The translations under genes and the position numbers were made by a program. From positions 1 through 64,000 of the forward strand of contig NZ_JAUXOV010000063.1 of NCBI RefSeq assembly GCF_030684215.1: a stretch of DNA of 64,000 nt, written 5' to 3'. The stretch comes from Pseudotabrizicola sp. GTDB taxonomy: Bacteria; Pseudomonadota; Alphaproteobacteria; Rhodobacterales; Rhodobacteraceae. A model generated the notes under the pieces. That model had not been told where the DNA came from, searched no databases, and saw only the letters and a list, made by a program, of their open reading frames with translations. Position 1 is the first letter of the stretch. Each line of letters begins with the position of its first letter. Below are positions 38,000-47,738 of the stretch, one piece after another.

Positions 38000-38983
38000 A
38001 TGGCAAAGACGCGGACAGACCCAGAAGAATTTTCGCGCCCTTTGCGTCGGGTGCTGGTGGGGTTGCTGGTGCTGGCCCTTCTAGGTCTGTTTTTGCTATG
38101 GCGGATCGACAGCCCGCGAGTGGAGCGGTTTCGCGCTGCTCTGATCGACCGGGTGGTGCCATCGTTTGACTGGGCGATGACCCCGATCACCAAGACCGCC
38201 GAAATGATCGAACAGTTCCAAAGCTATGCCAGCCTTCATGCGCAAAATCAGGATTTGCGGCGTGAATTGCAGCAGATGAAAGCGTGGAAAGAAGCGGCAT
38301 TGCAGCTGGAACAGCAAAATGCCCGCCTGCTGGACCTGAACCAAGTGCGGCTTGACCCAAAGCTGACTCATGTTACGGGGCAGGTTCTGGCCGACAGCGG
38401 CAGTCCGTTCCGGCAATCGGTGCTGATCAACGTGGGCGCGCGCGATGGCATTCTGGATGGCTGGGCCACGATGGATGGCATCGGTGTGGTGGGCCGCATT
38501 TCCGGCGTGGGAGAGCGGACGGCGCGGGTGATCCTGCTGACCGACACCAACAGCCGGATTCCGGTAACGGTGCAGCCTTCGGGACAAAAGGGCCTGCTGT
38601 CTGGCGACAACACCGCCCTGCCCCCGCTGGAGTTTCTGGAAAAATCTGATGAGGTGCGCCCCGGTGACCGTGTGGTCAGTTCCGGTGATGGCGGCATGTT
38701 CCCGGCCGGTTTGCTGGTGGGGCAGGTCGTTCTGGGCAATGACCGGCGGTTGCGTGTCAGCCTTAGCGCTGACTATCAACGGCTGGAGTTTTTGCGCGTG
38801 CTGCGCAGCCATCAGCTGACACCGATCACCGATGCAGGCGCACTGGTCACGCCACCATTGTTGCCAGACGGCCCGGATATCAGCGGCGCGCTGAACACTG
38901 ACGTACTGCCCACCCGTGGCAACCAGCCCGAGGCAGAGCCGGCAGCGGATGCCAGCACGGAAACGGATGGCAGCGGTGGGTGA
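38000..38983 (+). CDS. mreC: Rod shape-determining protein MreC
   Basis: Single TM then VLINVGARDGILDGWATMDGIGVVGRISGVGERTARVILLTDTNSRIPV. Confidence 0.92.
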   Translation: MAKTRTDPEEFSRPLRRVLVGLLVLALLGLFLLWRIDSPRVERFRAALIDRVVPSFDWAMTPITKTAEMIEQFQSYASLHAQNQDLRRELQQMKAWKEAALQLEQQNARLLDLNQVRLDPKLTHVTGQVLADSGSPFRQSVLINVGARDGILDGWATMDGIGVVGRISGVGERTARVILLTDTNSRIPVTVQPSGQKGLLSGDNTALPPLEFLEKSDEVRPGDRVVSSGDGGMFPAGLLVGQVVLGNDRRLRVSLSADYQRLEFLRVLRSHQLTPITDAGALVTPPLLPDGPDISGALNTDVLPTRGNQPEAEPAADASTETDGSGG

Positions 38984-39515
38984 CGCGTGGCGGTCCAGCG
39001 CATGGTTCTATCGCGGGCTTTTTGTCGGGATCGCGCTGCTGTTGCTGTATCTTCGGCTGTTGCCGCTGGGATCCGAGGCCGGGGATTGGCCGGGGCCGGA
39101 CCTGTTGCTGTGCCTGATCTTTGCCTGGGCCACGCGCCGCCCGGACTATCTGCCGGTGTGGTTGCTGGCCGGGGTGCTGCTGCTGGAAGATATGGTGCTG
39201 CTGCGCCCACCGGGGCTGTGGACCGCGCTGGTGGTGATTGCGGTGGAATTTGTGCGCAGCCGGGTGGCGCTGACGCGTGAGCTGACGCTTTTGGCCGAAT
39301 GGGCCATGGTGGCGGGGCTGATGATCGGCTGTTTGCTGGCGTATCGGCTGGTCTTCACGCTATCGTTCCTGCCGCAACCCGGATTTGGCTTTGCCCTGAT
39401 GCAGGTTTTGTGGTCGATCCTGTGCTACCCTGTCGTTGTAGGGGCCAGCCATCTGGCCTTTGACCTGCGCAAGCCCGCCACGGGCGAAGTGGACAATTAC
39501 GGACGCCGTTTGTGA
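38967..39515 (+). CDS. mreD: Rod shape-determining protein MreD
   Basis: Polytopic protein between mreC and PBP2; start MAAVGDAWRSS overlaps mreC. Confidence 0.85.
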   Translation: MAAVGDAWRSSAWFYRGLFVGIALLLLYLRLLPLGSEAGDWPGPDLLLCLIFAWATRRPDYLPVWLLAGVLLLEDMVLLRPPGLWTALVVIAVEFVRSRVALTRELTLLAEWAMVAGLMIGCLLAYRLVFTLSFLPQPGFGFALMQVLWSILCYPVVVGASHLAFDLRKPATGEVDNYGRRL

Positions 39516-39525
39516 GGGGCAAGAC

Positions 39526-41469
39526 GTGAGACGCAGCCCGAAGGAAACCGAAGACTCTGCCGGCGTCACCCATCGACGCGCGCTGCTGATGGGCGGCGCC
39601 ATGACGGCGATGTTCGCCGTTCTTGGCGCGCGGATGCACTATCTGTCGGTGGATCAGGCCGATCAGTTCAAGCTGCTGGCCGAAGAAAACCGCATCTCGA
39701 TCCGGCTTATCCCGCCTGCGCGTGGGCTGATCCATGACCGCAATGGCAAGGTTCTGGCCGGGAATGAGCAAAACTACCGGGTGGTGATCACCCGCGAAGA
39801 TGCGGGCGATGTCGATGCGGTGTTGTCAAAGCTGGCCCATATCATCCCGCTGACCGCCGATGATCTGGACCGCACGGCCAAAGAGATGAAGCGCACCAGC
39901 CCGTTTGCGCCGATCACGGTCGCAGACCGGCTAAGCTGGGAAGATCTGTCCAAGATTGCGCTGAACGCGCCGTCCCTGCCCGGTGTATCGCCCGAGGTGG
40001 GTCTAAGCCGCCAATATCCGCGCGACACCGATTTTGCGCATGTGCTGGGCTATGTCGGCCCGGTGTCAGAGCGCGACCTTGCCGATCTGGACCAGCCCGA
40101 CCCGTTGCTGCGCATTCCCAAGTTTCAGATCGGCAAGATCGGGGTGGAACGCTGGCTGGAAAACAACTTGCGCGGCCGTGCCGGCACCCGTCGGATCGAG
40201 GTCAACGCTGTGGGCCGCGTCATGCGCGAGCTGGAGCGTGAAGAAGGCGACCCCGGTTCCGATGTGCGGCTGACAATTGATGCCGATGTGCAGAATTTCG
40301 TGCAGGCACGGCTGGGCGACGAGTCTGCGGCGGCGGTGGTAATGGATGTGAACAATGGCGATATCATCGCGATTGTATCGTCGCCGTCCTTTGACCCCAA
40401 CCTGTTCGTGCGCGGGATCAGTCACACCGATTACAACGACCTGATGGAAAATGACCACCGCCCACTGGCGAACAAGACGGTTCAGGGCGTTTATCCTCCG
40501 GGGTCCACATTCAAGATGATCACCGCGCTGGCCGCGCTGGAGGCCGGGGTGATCAACGTGAACACCTCTGTGCGCTGCCCCGGCCACCTGGAATTTGGCG
40601 GGCGGCGCTTTCACTGCTGGAAACGCGCCGGGCACGGATCGGTCAATCTGGAAAAGTCGCTCGCCGAAAGCTGTGACGTTTATTACTACGACATCGCGCA
40701 GCGGGTCGGGATCGAAAAGATCGCAGAAATGGGCAAGCGGTTTGGTCTGGGCATCCGGCACGATATTCCGATGTCGGCCATTGCTGATGGGATCATGCCG
40801 AACCGCGCGTGGAAACAGGAAAGGCACAAGCAGGATTGGCGCATCGGCGACACGATCAACGCCAGTATCGGTCAGGGCTATGTGCTGACCTCGCCCCTGC
40901 AACTGGCCGTGATGACCGCACGGATCGCCACCGGCCGGGCCGTTGTACCGCGGCTTGTCAAATCGGTCGATGGCAAGGATGTGCCGGTCGAGGAAGCGCC
41001 AAGCATCGGCATCTCAGACGAAATCCTGCGCAAGATCCGGTCTGGCATGTATGCGGTGATGAACGGCGACCGTGGCACCGCCACGTCATCGCGGATCGTG
41101 GATGACACGATGGTCTGGGCGGGCAAGACCGGCACCTCTCAGGTGCGAAACATCACCGCCGCCGAGCGGGCGCGCGGGGTGATTTCCAACGACCAGTTGC
41201 CGTGGAACCGCCGCGACCATGCGCTGTTCGTTGGGTACGCACCCTACACCAACCCGCGCTATGCGGTGTCGGTTGTGGTCGAACATGGTGGCGGCGGGTC
41301 TACCGCGGCGGCCCCCGTCGCACGCGACGCCATTCTGAGCGCGCTGAGCGGAGGGGTGCCGCCTCTGTCGGCCTATCCCGCAAGCCAGCGCAACCGGATT
41401 GAATCTATGCTGGAAAAACTGCCCCTGCGCGATGCCGACGGGCGCGTGCCGGGAACAAGCCGGGCGTAA
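39526..41469 (+). CDS. mrdA: Penicillin-binding protein 2
   Basis: PPARGLIHDRNGKVLAGNEQNYRV; GVYPPGSTFKMITALAALEAG; WAGKTGTSQVRN; GTG start proposed at 39526. Confidence 0.94.
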   Translation: MRRSPKETEDSAGVTHRRALLMGGAMTAMFAVLGARMHYLSVDQADQFKLLAEENRISIRLIPPARGLIHDRNGKVLAGNEQNYRVVITREDAGDVDAVLSKLAHIIPLTADDLDRTAKEMKRTSPFAPITVADRLSWEDLSKIALNAPSLPGVSPEVGLSRQYPRDTDFAHVLGYVGPVSERDLADLDQPDPLLRIPKFQIGKIGVERWLENNLRGRAGTRRIEVNAVGRVMRELEREEGDPGSDVRLTIDADVQNFVQARLGDESAAAVVMDVNNGDIIAIVSSPSFDPNLFVRGISHTDYNDLMENDHRPLANKTVQGVYPPGSTFKMITALAALEAGVINVNTSVRCPGHLEFGGRRFHCWKRAGHGSVNLEKSLAESCDVYYYDIAQRVGIEKIAEMGKRFGLGIRHDIPMSAIADGIMPNRAWKQERHKQDWRIGDTINASIGQGYVLTSPLQLAVMTARIATGRAVVPRLVKSVDGKDVPVEEAPSIGISDEILRKIRSGMYAVMNGDRGTATSSRIVDDTMVWAGKTGTSQVRNITAAERARGVISNDQLPWNRRDHALFVGYAPYTNPRYAVSVVVEHGGGGSTAAAPVARDAILSALSGGVPPLSAYPASQRNRIESMLEKLPLRDADGRVPGTSRA

Positions 41470-41478
41470 GGTGCGGAC

Positions 41479-42618
41479 ATGAGTTTTCTGGAATACCGCG
41501 TCAAGTTTGTGCCCACCGGCCTGCGCAAGGTGCTGCACCTGAACTGGCCGCTGATCGTGCTGGTGACGGCCGTCTCTGCGGTGGGTTGGCTGGCGCTTTA
41601 CTCCATCGCAGGCGGGCGCATGGATGTCTGGGCCGGGCGGCAGATGCAGGTCTTTGCGCTTGGCGTCGTCTTGATGTTCTTCATCGCCTTTGTGCCGATC
41701 TGGTTCTGGCGCAATATGTCGCTGATTGCCTATTTTGTTTCAGTCGCCCTGCTGTTGGTGGTCGAGTTTTTCGGCACCATGGGCATGGGCGCGCAACGCT
41801 GGATAGAGGTCGGCGGTATGCGCCTGCAACCGTCAGAGTTGATGAAGGTCACGTTGGTGATGATGCTGGCCGCGTATTACGACTGGCTGGACGTCAAAAA
41901 GACCTCTCGCCTGTTCTGGGTGCTCATCCCCGTGGTGCTCACCGCCATTCCCACCGTGTTGGTGCTGATGCAGCCCAACCTTGGCACTGCGCTGATCCTG
42001 TTGATGATCGGCGGCACGGTGATGCTTCTGGCCGGGGTAAGCTGGTGGTATTTCGCGGTGGTGGCGTCTGGCATCGGGGGCACGATCTGGGCCGTGATGA
42101 CCAGCCGCGGTACAGATTGGCAGTTGCTGCATGAATATCAGTTCCGCCGCATCGACACCTTTCTGGACCCGACCTCTGATCCCTTGGGCGCGGGCTACAA
42201 CATCATTCAGGCGCAGATCGCCCTTGGGTCTGGTGGGTGGAGCGGCAAGGGCTTCATGCAAGGCACCCAAAGCCGGCTGAACTTTCTGCCCGAAAAGCAC
42301 ACCGACTTTATCTTTACCACGCTGGGAGAAGAGTTCGGCTTTGTCGGCGTGTTCAGCCTGTTGGTGCTGTATGGGCTGATCCTGTTGTTCTGCTATGTCT
42401 CGGCCATGCAGAACAAGGACCGATTTTCGCTGTTGCTGATCCTTGGAATCGCTGCAAACTTTTTCTTTTATCTGGCGATCAATCTGGCAATGGTGATGGG
42501 GCTGGCCCCGGTGGTGGGCATCCCGCTGCCGTTTCTGTCTTATGGCGGGTCGGCGATGCTGGTGCTGCTGGTGGCCTTTGGCCTGATCCAAAGCGCCCAT
42601 GTTCACAGACCGAGGTAG
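41479..42618 (+). CDS. rodA: Rod shape-determining protein RodA (SEDS family)
   Basis: GAQRWIEVGGMRLQPSELMKVTLVMMLA; GSGGWSGKGFMQGTQSRLNFLPEKHTDFIFTTLGEEFGFVG. Confidence 0.95.
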   Translation: MSFLEYRVKFVPTGLRKVLHLNWPLIVLVTAVSAVGWLALYSIAGGRMDVWAGRQMQVFALGVVLMFFIAFVPIWFWRNMSLIAYFVSVALLLVVEFFGTMGMGAQRWIEVGGMRLQPSELMKVTLVMMLAAYYDWLDVKKTSRLFWVLIPVVLTAIPTVLVLMQPNLGTALILLMIGGTVMLLAGVSWWYFAVVASGIGGTIWAVMTSRGTDWQLLHEYQFRRIDTFLDPTSDPLGAGYNIIQAQIALGSGGWSGKGFMQGTQSRLNFLPEKHTDFIFTTLGEEFGFVGVFSLLVLYGLILLFCYVSAMQNKDRFSLLLILGIAANFFFYLAINLAMVMGLAPVVGIPLPFLSYGGSAMLVLLVAFGLIQSAHVHRPR

Positions 42619-42621
42619 ACA

Positions 42622-43548
42622 ATGCTGACTGTCCTGTTCGCCGCCCCAGACCTGTGGGACGAATACCGCGATGTACTGCCAAAAGCGCTGGCACAGGCCG
42701 GACTTGATGCGCAACTGGTGCGCGAGGCGCCGCCAGAAACGGTCGATTACATCATCTACGCCCCCAGCGCGCCGTTGCAGGATTTCACGCCGTTCACGCG
42801 GGCCAAGGCCGTGCTGTCGCTGTGGGCCGGGGTCGAGCGGATTGTCGGCAATGCCACGCTGACCCAGCCTTTGTGCCGGATGGTGGACCCGTCCCTGACC
42901 GAAAGCATGGTCGAATGGGTGGTGGGCCACACGCTGCGGCACCACCTGGGGATGGACGCGCATATCGTGAACCCGGATCACAACTGGACCCCGGTGGTGC
43001 CACCGCTGGCGCGCAATCGGCCTGTCACAGTGCTGGGCTTGGGGGCGCTTGGGTCGGCTTGCGCAACTGCACTGACGGGCCTGAACTTTCCGGTAACAGG
43101 CTGGAGCCGGACGGCCAGGGACGTGCCGGGCGTGCGGTGCCTGTCGGGGGGGGATGGCTTGCGCGCCGCCTTGACCGGCGCTCAGATCGTGGTGACGCTG
43201 CTGCCGCGCACGCCAGATACGGAAAATACCCTGAACGCGGAAACGCTGGCGCTGCCCGCACGCGGGGCGGTTGTGCTGAACCCAGGCCGTGGGCCGCTGA
43301 TCGACGATGAAGCACTGCTGGCTGCGCTGAACACGGGCCAGATCGGCCATGCCACGCTGGATGTGTTCCGGGTAGAACCCCTGCCCGCCGCGCATGCCTT
43401 CTGGGCGCATCCACGCGTGACCGTCACCCCGCATATCGCCGCCGATACCCGCGCGGAAAGCGCTTCGGGGGTGATTGCCGAAAACATCCGCCGGGCAGAA
43501 GCAGGGGCGCCGCTGCTGCATCTGGTCAATCGCCGCACCGGTTACTAA
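42622..43548 (+). CDS. D-2-hydroxyacid dehydrogenase / glyoxylate-hydroxypyruvate reductase A-like
   Basis: VTVLGLGALGSACATALTGLNFPVTGWSRT; VVLNPGRGPLIDDEALLAALNTGQIGHATLDVFRVEPLPAAHAFWAHPRVTVTPHIAA. Confidence 0.86.
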   Translation: MLTVLFAAPDLWDEYRDVLPKALAQAGLDAQLVREAPPETVDYIIYAPSAPLQDFTPFTRAKAVLSLWAGVERIVGNATLTQPLCRMVDPSLTESMVEWVVGHTLRHHLGMDAHIVNPDHNWTPVVPPLARNRPVTVLGLGALGSACATALTGLNFPVTGWSRTARDVPGVRCLSGGDGLRAALTGAQIVVTLLPRTPDTENTLNAETLALPARGAVVLNPGRGPLIDDEALLAALNTGQIGHATLDVFRVEPLPAAHAFWAHPRVTVTPHIAADTRAESASGVIAENIRRAEAGAPLLHLVNRRTGY

Positions 43549-43630
43549 CGGCGACGCCCCCCACGTCGCGGATAGAACAGACGCCCCAGCCCTGCCGGTC
43601 TTTGATCCTCGCAAGCGACAGGGGGCGGAT

Positions 43631-44521
43631 ATGCCATATGGAACAGGTGTAAAACTGGTGCTGCTGGCAGCGCTGCTGTGGTCGCTGAACGGACTGCTGA
43701 TCCGGCAGATTGATCAGGCGGGCACATGGGCCGTGCTGTTCTGGCGTTCTGCCGGAATGATCCCGGTGCTGCTGGCGGTGATTGCGTGGCGGTCGGGCGG
43801 CGTGGTGGCACCGCTGCGCCGGGTCGGATGGTCGGGGCTGATCGGCGGGCTTGGCCTTGTGCTGGCCTTTGGCGGCGCTATCTTTGCCTTTCAGGCGACA
43901 ACGGTGGCCAATGCGGTGTTCCTGTTTTCCGCCTCGCCGTTTCTGGCCGCGATCCTTGGCTGGCTGATCTTGCGCGAATCCGTGCGCCCGGCGACATGGG
44001 CCGCAATTGCGCTGGCCGGGGTGGGCATGTTCGTGATGGTGCGCGAAGGGCTTGCAGCGGGGGCGATGGCGGGCAATGTCGCCGCACTTGTGTCGGCACT
44101 GGGGTTTGCCAGCTTTACCATCGCTCTGCGCTGGGGCCGCTTGGCCGACATGCTGCCTGCCGTGGTGCTGGGCGGTCTGCTTTCCATGCTGGCGGCGGCA
44201 GCGGTTCTGGCCGTGCAGGGTCAGGCGCTTTGGGTGCCCGCCCGCGATATAGCAATATCGCTGGCAATGGGCGCAGTCATTCTGGCGACCGGGATGGCAC
44301 TTTACACCGCAGGCAGCCGGGTGATTCCGGCAGCAGAGCTGACACTGCTGTCGATGGTCGAGGTGCTGCTCGCCCCGGTCTGGGTGTTTCTGGCATTGGG
44401 CGAAACCGCCTCACGCGGGACCTTTGCCGGGGGCGCTGTTCTGATGGCGGCGGTGGCGCTCAACGCGCTGTCAGGCGCCCGTCAGATGCGCCGCGGGCCC
44501 GTGCTTGGCGTCGGACGCTGA
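43631..44521 (+). CDS. DMT/EamA-family transporter
   Basis: Two EamA-like halves, ~10 TM segments; start chosen at MPYGTGVKLVLLAALLWSLNGLLIR. Confidence 0.84.
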   Translation: MPYGTGVKLVLLAALLWSLNGLLIRQIDQAGTWAVLFWRSAGMIPVLLAVIAWRSGGVVAPLRRVGWSGLIGGLGLVLAFGGAIFAFQATTVANAVFLFSASPFLAAILGWLILRESVRPATWAAIALAGVGMFVMVREGLAAGAMAGNVAALVSALGFASFTIALRWGRLADMLPAVVLGGLLSMLAAAAVLAVQGQALWVPARDIAISLAMGAVILATGMALYTAGSRVIPAAELTLLSMVEVLLAPVWVFLALGETASRGTFAGGAVLMAAVALNALSGARQMRRGPVLGVGR

Positions 44522-44588
44522 CGCACGGCCCCTTTACCACACACCCCCAAAGCCGCTAAGCAACTCAGAACAGGGTTTGGGGACGATT

Positions 44589-45593
44589 ATGACAGACAAG
44601 GTTCTGATCACAGGCGCGGCCGGGTTCATCGGTTTTCATCTGGCCCGCCGCCTGCTTGCGGATGGTTGGCATGTGACCGGTTTTGACGGCATGACCAACT
44701 ATTACGACCCGGCGCTGAAACAGGCGCGGCTGGATATTCTGCAAGCCCAGCAGGGATTTGCCTTTGAACTCGGCATGCTGGAAGACCCCGGCCGCCTGAC
44801 CACCCTTGCCGAAGCCCTGCGCCCCGATGTGATCATCCACCTCGCGGCACAGGCCGGGGTGCGCTATTCCATCGATGAGCCGCGGTCCTATGTGCAGTCA
44901 AACCTGATCGGCACACATGAGGTGCTCGAAGCCGCAAGGGCGCATCCGCCAAAGCATCTGTTGATGGCATCCACCTCGTCAGCCTACGGCGCCAATACCA
45001 TGATGCCCTATGCCGAGACAGATCAGGCCACCCATCCGATGAGCTTTTATGCCGCGACCAAAATCGCCAATGAGGCAATGGCCCACAGCTATGCCCATCT
45101 TTTCGGCCTGCCGACCACGATGTTCCGGTTTTTCACGGTCTATGGACCCTGGGGCCGCCCGGACATGGCGCTGTTCAAATTCACCAAAGCGATTCTGAAC
45201 GGTGACCCGATTGACGTCTACAACCACGGCAATATGCAACGCGATTTCACCTATGTCGAAGATCTGGTCGAAGGGATCAGCCGACTGATCGCTGCTGCGC
45301 CCGGAACCGCAAAGGCCGGACCCAGCGACAGCCTGTCCCCTGTCGCTCCGTTCCGTGTGGTCAATATCGGCAATGGTGCACCCGAACAGCTGACCGATTT
45401 CATCAAGGCGATTGAAGCAGCCACGGGACGCGAGGCACGCCAGAACCTGTTACCGATGCAACCCGGCGACGTGCCCGCCACATGGGCCGATGCGACGCTG
45501 ATCAACGCATTGGTCGGCCCCCTGCCCCGCACCGATATTCGCAACGGGGTCGCCCGGTTTGTCGACTGGTATCGCGGCTGGAACGCTAGATAA
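44589..45593 (+). CDS. NAD-dependent epimerase (UDP-glucuronate 4-epimerase-like)
   Basis: VLITGAAGFIGFHLARRLLADGWHVTGFDGMTNYYDPALKQARL; SSAYGANTMMPYAETDQATHPMSFYAATKIANE. Confidence 0.88.
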   Translation: MTDKVLITGAAGFIGFHLARRLLADGWHVTGFDGMTNYYDPALKQARLDILQAQQGFAFELGMLEDPGRLTTLAEALRPDVIIHLAAQAGVRYSIDEPRSYVQSNLIGTHEVLEAARAHPPKHLLMASTSSAYGANTMMPYAETDQATHPMSFYAATKIANEAMAHSYAHLFGLPTTMFRFFTVYGPWGRPDMALFKFTKAILNGDPIDVYNHGNMQRDFTYVEDLVEGISRLIAAAPGTAKAGPSDSLSPVAPFRVVNIGNGAPEQLTDFIKAIEAATGREARQNLLPMQPGDVPATWADATLINALVGPLPRTDIRNGVARFVDWYRGWNAR

Positions 45594-45596
45594 GCG

Positions 45597-45827
45597 GAGC
45601 GGCTACGCCGCATTTTTTGGTCTCGGCTTTGGCCTGCGGCCAACCGCCTCGGATTATGCGCTCCGCGCGGGAGTATTTGCCAAGCAGCAAACCATCTAAA
45701 AATTGCTGCTTTGCAAATACTCTGGGGTGAGCCGCCATTCTTTGGGCGGCGAGGGGCAACGCCCCTCTGCCCGAGGCGGTTGGCCGTAGGCCAGAGCCGA
45801 GAGATAAACACCGCGGCGCAGCCGCTC
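45597..45827. repeat. Nested inverted-repeat element between convergent genes
   Basis: Arms: 45597-45611/45813-45827 (15 bp, 1 mismatch); 45621-45652/45771-45802 (32 bp, 2 mismatches); 45671-45690/45703-45722 (20 bp, 1 mismatch); small hairpin gaggggcaacgcccctc at 45751-45767. Confidence 0.85.
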
Positions 45828-45840
45828 TATTTTTTACCCG

Positions 45841-46830
45841 TCAAAGTTGGCCTGGCACCACTTGGTCAGGCGGACGGTGTCCGTCGGCAAAGGTCTTGAT
45901 ATTGATAATGACCTTTTCGCCCATTTCGATCCGGCCTTCCAGCGTGGCACTGCCCATATGGGGCAACAGTACTACATTGGGCAATTCGCGCAGGCGCGGA
46001 TTCACCTCGTGGCCATGTTCGAACACATCAAGCCCAGCGCCGCCCAGTTCCCCGGCGCGCAGGCCGCGGGTCAGGGCGTTTTCGTCTATCACCTCGCCGC
46101 GTGAGGTGTTCACAATCACCGCCGTTGGTTTCATCAGCTTTAGCCGTCGCGCGTTCATCAGGTGATAGGTCGAGGGCGTATGCGGGCAGTTGATGGACAC
46201 GATGTCCATGCGGCTGACCATCTGGTCTAGACTCTCCCACCATGTGGCATCCAGATCGGCCTCTATCTCCGGGCGCAGGCGTTTACGGTTGTTGTAATGC
46301 ACCTGCATGCCAAAGGCGCGGGCGCGGCGTGCGACAGCCTGACCGATCCGGCCCATGCCGAGGATGCCCAGCCGCTTGCCACCAAGTCGCCCACCCATAA
46401 AGGCGGTTGGGGCCCATCCCTGCCATTCGCCGGCTTGCATCACCGACAGGCCTTCGGGAATACGGCGGGTGACGGCCATGATCAGGGCAAGGGTCATATC
46501 GGCGGTGTCTTCGGTGACCACGCCAGGTGTGTTTGAGACCAGTATTCCGCGTTGGCGGGCGGTGGCTACGTCGATGTGGTCTACCCCTGCGCCATAATTG
46601 GCAATCAGTTTCAGCTTCTCACCGGCCTGTCCTATCAGGCCCGCATCAATCTGATCTGTCACACAAGGCACCAGCACATCGGCGCGGCGCATCGCATTTG
46701 CCAGCTCGTCGCGCGACATTTTGGTGTCGGGGTCGCGCAGGTCGACATCGAACAATTCCTTCATCCGGGTTTCCACCGGTTCGGGCAACCGTCGCGTGAC
46801 TACAACACTCAGCCGTTGTGCGGGCATCAT
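45841..46830 (-). CDS. 2-hydroxyacid dehydrogenase (glyoxylate reductase-like)
   Basis: GGRLGGKRLGILGMGRIGQAVARRARAFGMQVHYNNR; INCPHTPSTYHLMNARRLKLMKPTAVIVNTSRGEVIDENAL; start at MMPAQR. Confidence 0.87.
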   Translation of the reverse strand: MMPAQRLSVVVTRRLPEPVETRMKELFDVDLRDPDTKMSRDELANAMRRADVLVPCVTDQIDAGLIGQAGEKLKLIANYGAGVDHIDVATARQRGILVSNTPGVVTEDTADMTLALIMAVTRRIPEGLSVMQAGEWQGWAPTAFMGGRLGGKRLGILGMGRIGQAVARRARAFGMQVHYNNRKRLRPEIEADLDATWWESLDQMVSRMDIVSINCPHTPSTYHLMNARRLKLMKPTAVIVNTSRGEVIDENALTRGLRAGELGGAGLDVFEHGHEVNPRLRELPNVVLLPHMGSATLEGRIEMGEKVIINIKTFADGHRPPDQVVPGQL

Positions 46831-47001
46831 AGGTCTCCGTGGGCTTGATCTTGGCACTTGCCTGAGGGCAAAGTGACGGTAACCGGGACGGGGCACAAGA
46901 CCCTAAGCGATCAAGCCCGGAAAGTTGAGCATATGCAGCTCTTTGCCGGGCTGTGCGATGGGCAGAACCAAGAGACCGGGGGCACACCCGGCCACAGGCG
47001 G

Positions 47002-47652
47002 ATGGTGAAGACTATGCTGAAAGGATTGGTTATGGGCGTTGCACTGGTGGCTTGGGCAAGCCCCTTGCTGTCGGATGTTGTCCGGCCGAAACCGCGCCCC
47101 GTGTTGGTATCCGCCCCGGCTGCAACAGAGGCACCAGCACCGCAGACGCCCACCCCGGCGTTGCTTCCGCTTGGCCCGCCAGCCCCGCGGGCGACCGCCC
47201 CGGTGGCAGAGCCGCGCGATCCGAACAAAGGTGCCGTCACCAACCTGCCCTTGCCGCGTTATGTCTCGTTGAAATCAAGTGAGGGCAATGCCCGGCGCGG
47301 ACCGGGGTTGTCGCATCGCATCGACTGGGTGTTCACACGGGTCGGGATGCCGTTGAAAATCACCGCAGAACATGGCCATTGGCGGCGCGTTGAAGATGCC
47401 GAGGGCATCGGCGGCTGGGTGCATTACGCGCTGCTGTCGGGAGTGCGTTCGGTGATGGTGGCGGATGACATCGCAACATTTTACAGCCGGGCCGATACCG
47501 CGTCTTTGGCAGCATTTCAAGCCGAGCGCGGCGTGGTCGCGCGGGTGATCGGGTGCAAGGCTGGCTGGTGCCGGGTGTCGGCGAACGGGCAGAAAGGCTG
47601 GAGCCCGGTCAGCAGTCTTTGGGGCGTGACCGAGGATGAGGTCATCGACTGA
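47002..47652 (+). CDS. SH3-domain-containing secreted protein
   Basis: Signal peptide; PRYVSLKSSEGNARRGPGLSHRIDWVFTRVGMPLKITAEHGHWRRVEDAEGIGGWVHYALLSG. Confidence 0.82.
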   Translation: MVKTMLKGLVMGVALVAWASPLLSDVVRPKPRPVLVSAPAATEAPAPQTPTPALLPLGPPAPRATAPVAEPRDPNKGAVTNLPLPRYVSLKSSEGNARRGPGLSHRIDWVFTRVGMPLKITAEHGHWRRVEDAEGIGGWVHYALLSGVRSVMVADDIATFYSRADTASLAAFQAERGVVARVIGCKAGWCRVSANGQKGWSPVSSLWGVTEDEVID

Positions 47653-47738
47653 CAGAGCTGCGCTTTGGGGTCATTCAGCTTGCCATTGACCTTGTCTGTG
47701 CGGTAACGCATCCCCTCTGACAAGCACTGGGGGCTGAG

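Noticed and set aside
41833-43614. Minus-strand 593-aa ORF
   Set aside because: His/Gln/Arg-rich; covers rodA and the hydroxyacid dehydrogenase on the opposite strand, both well supported.
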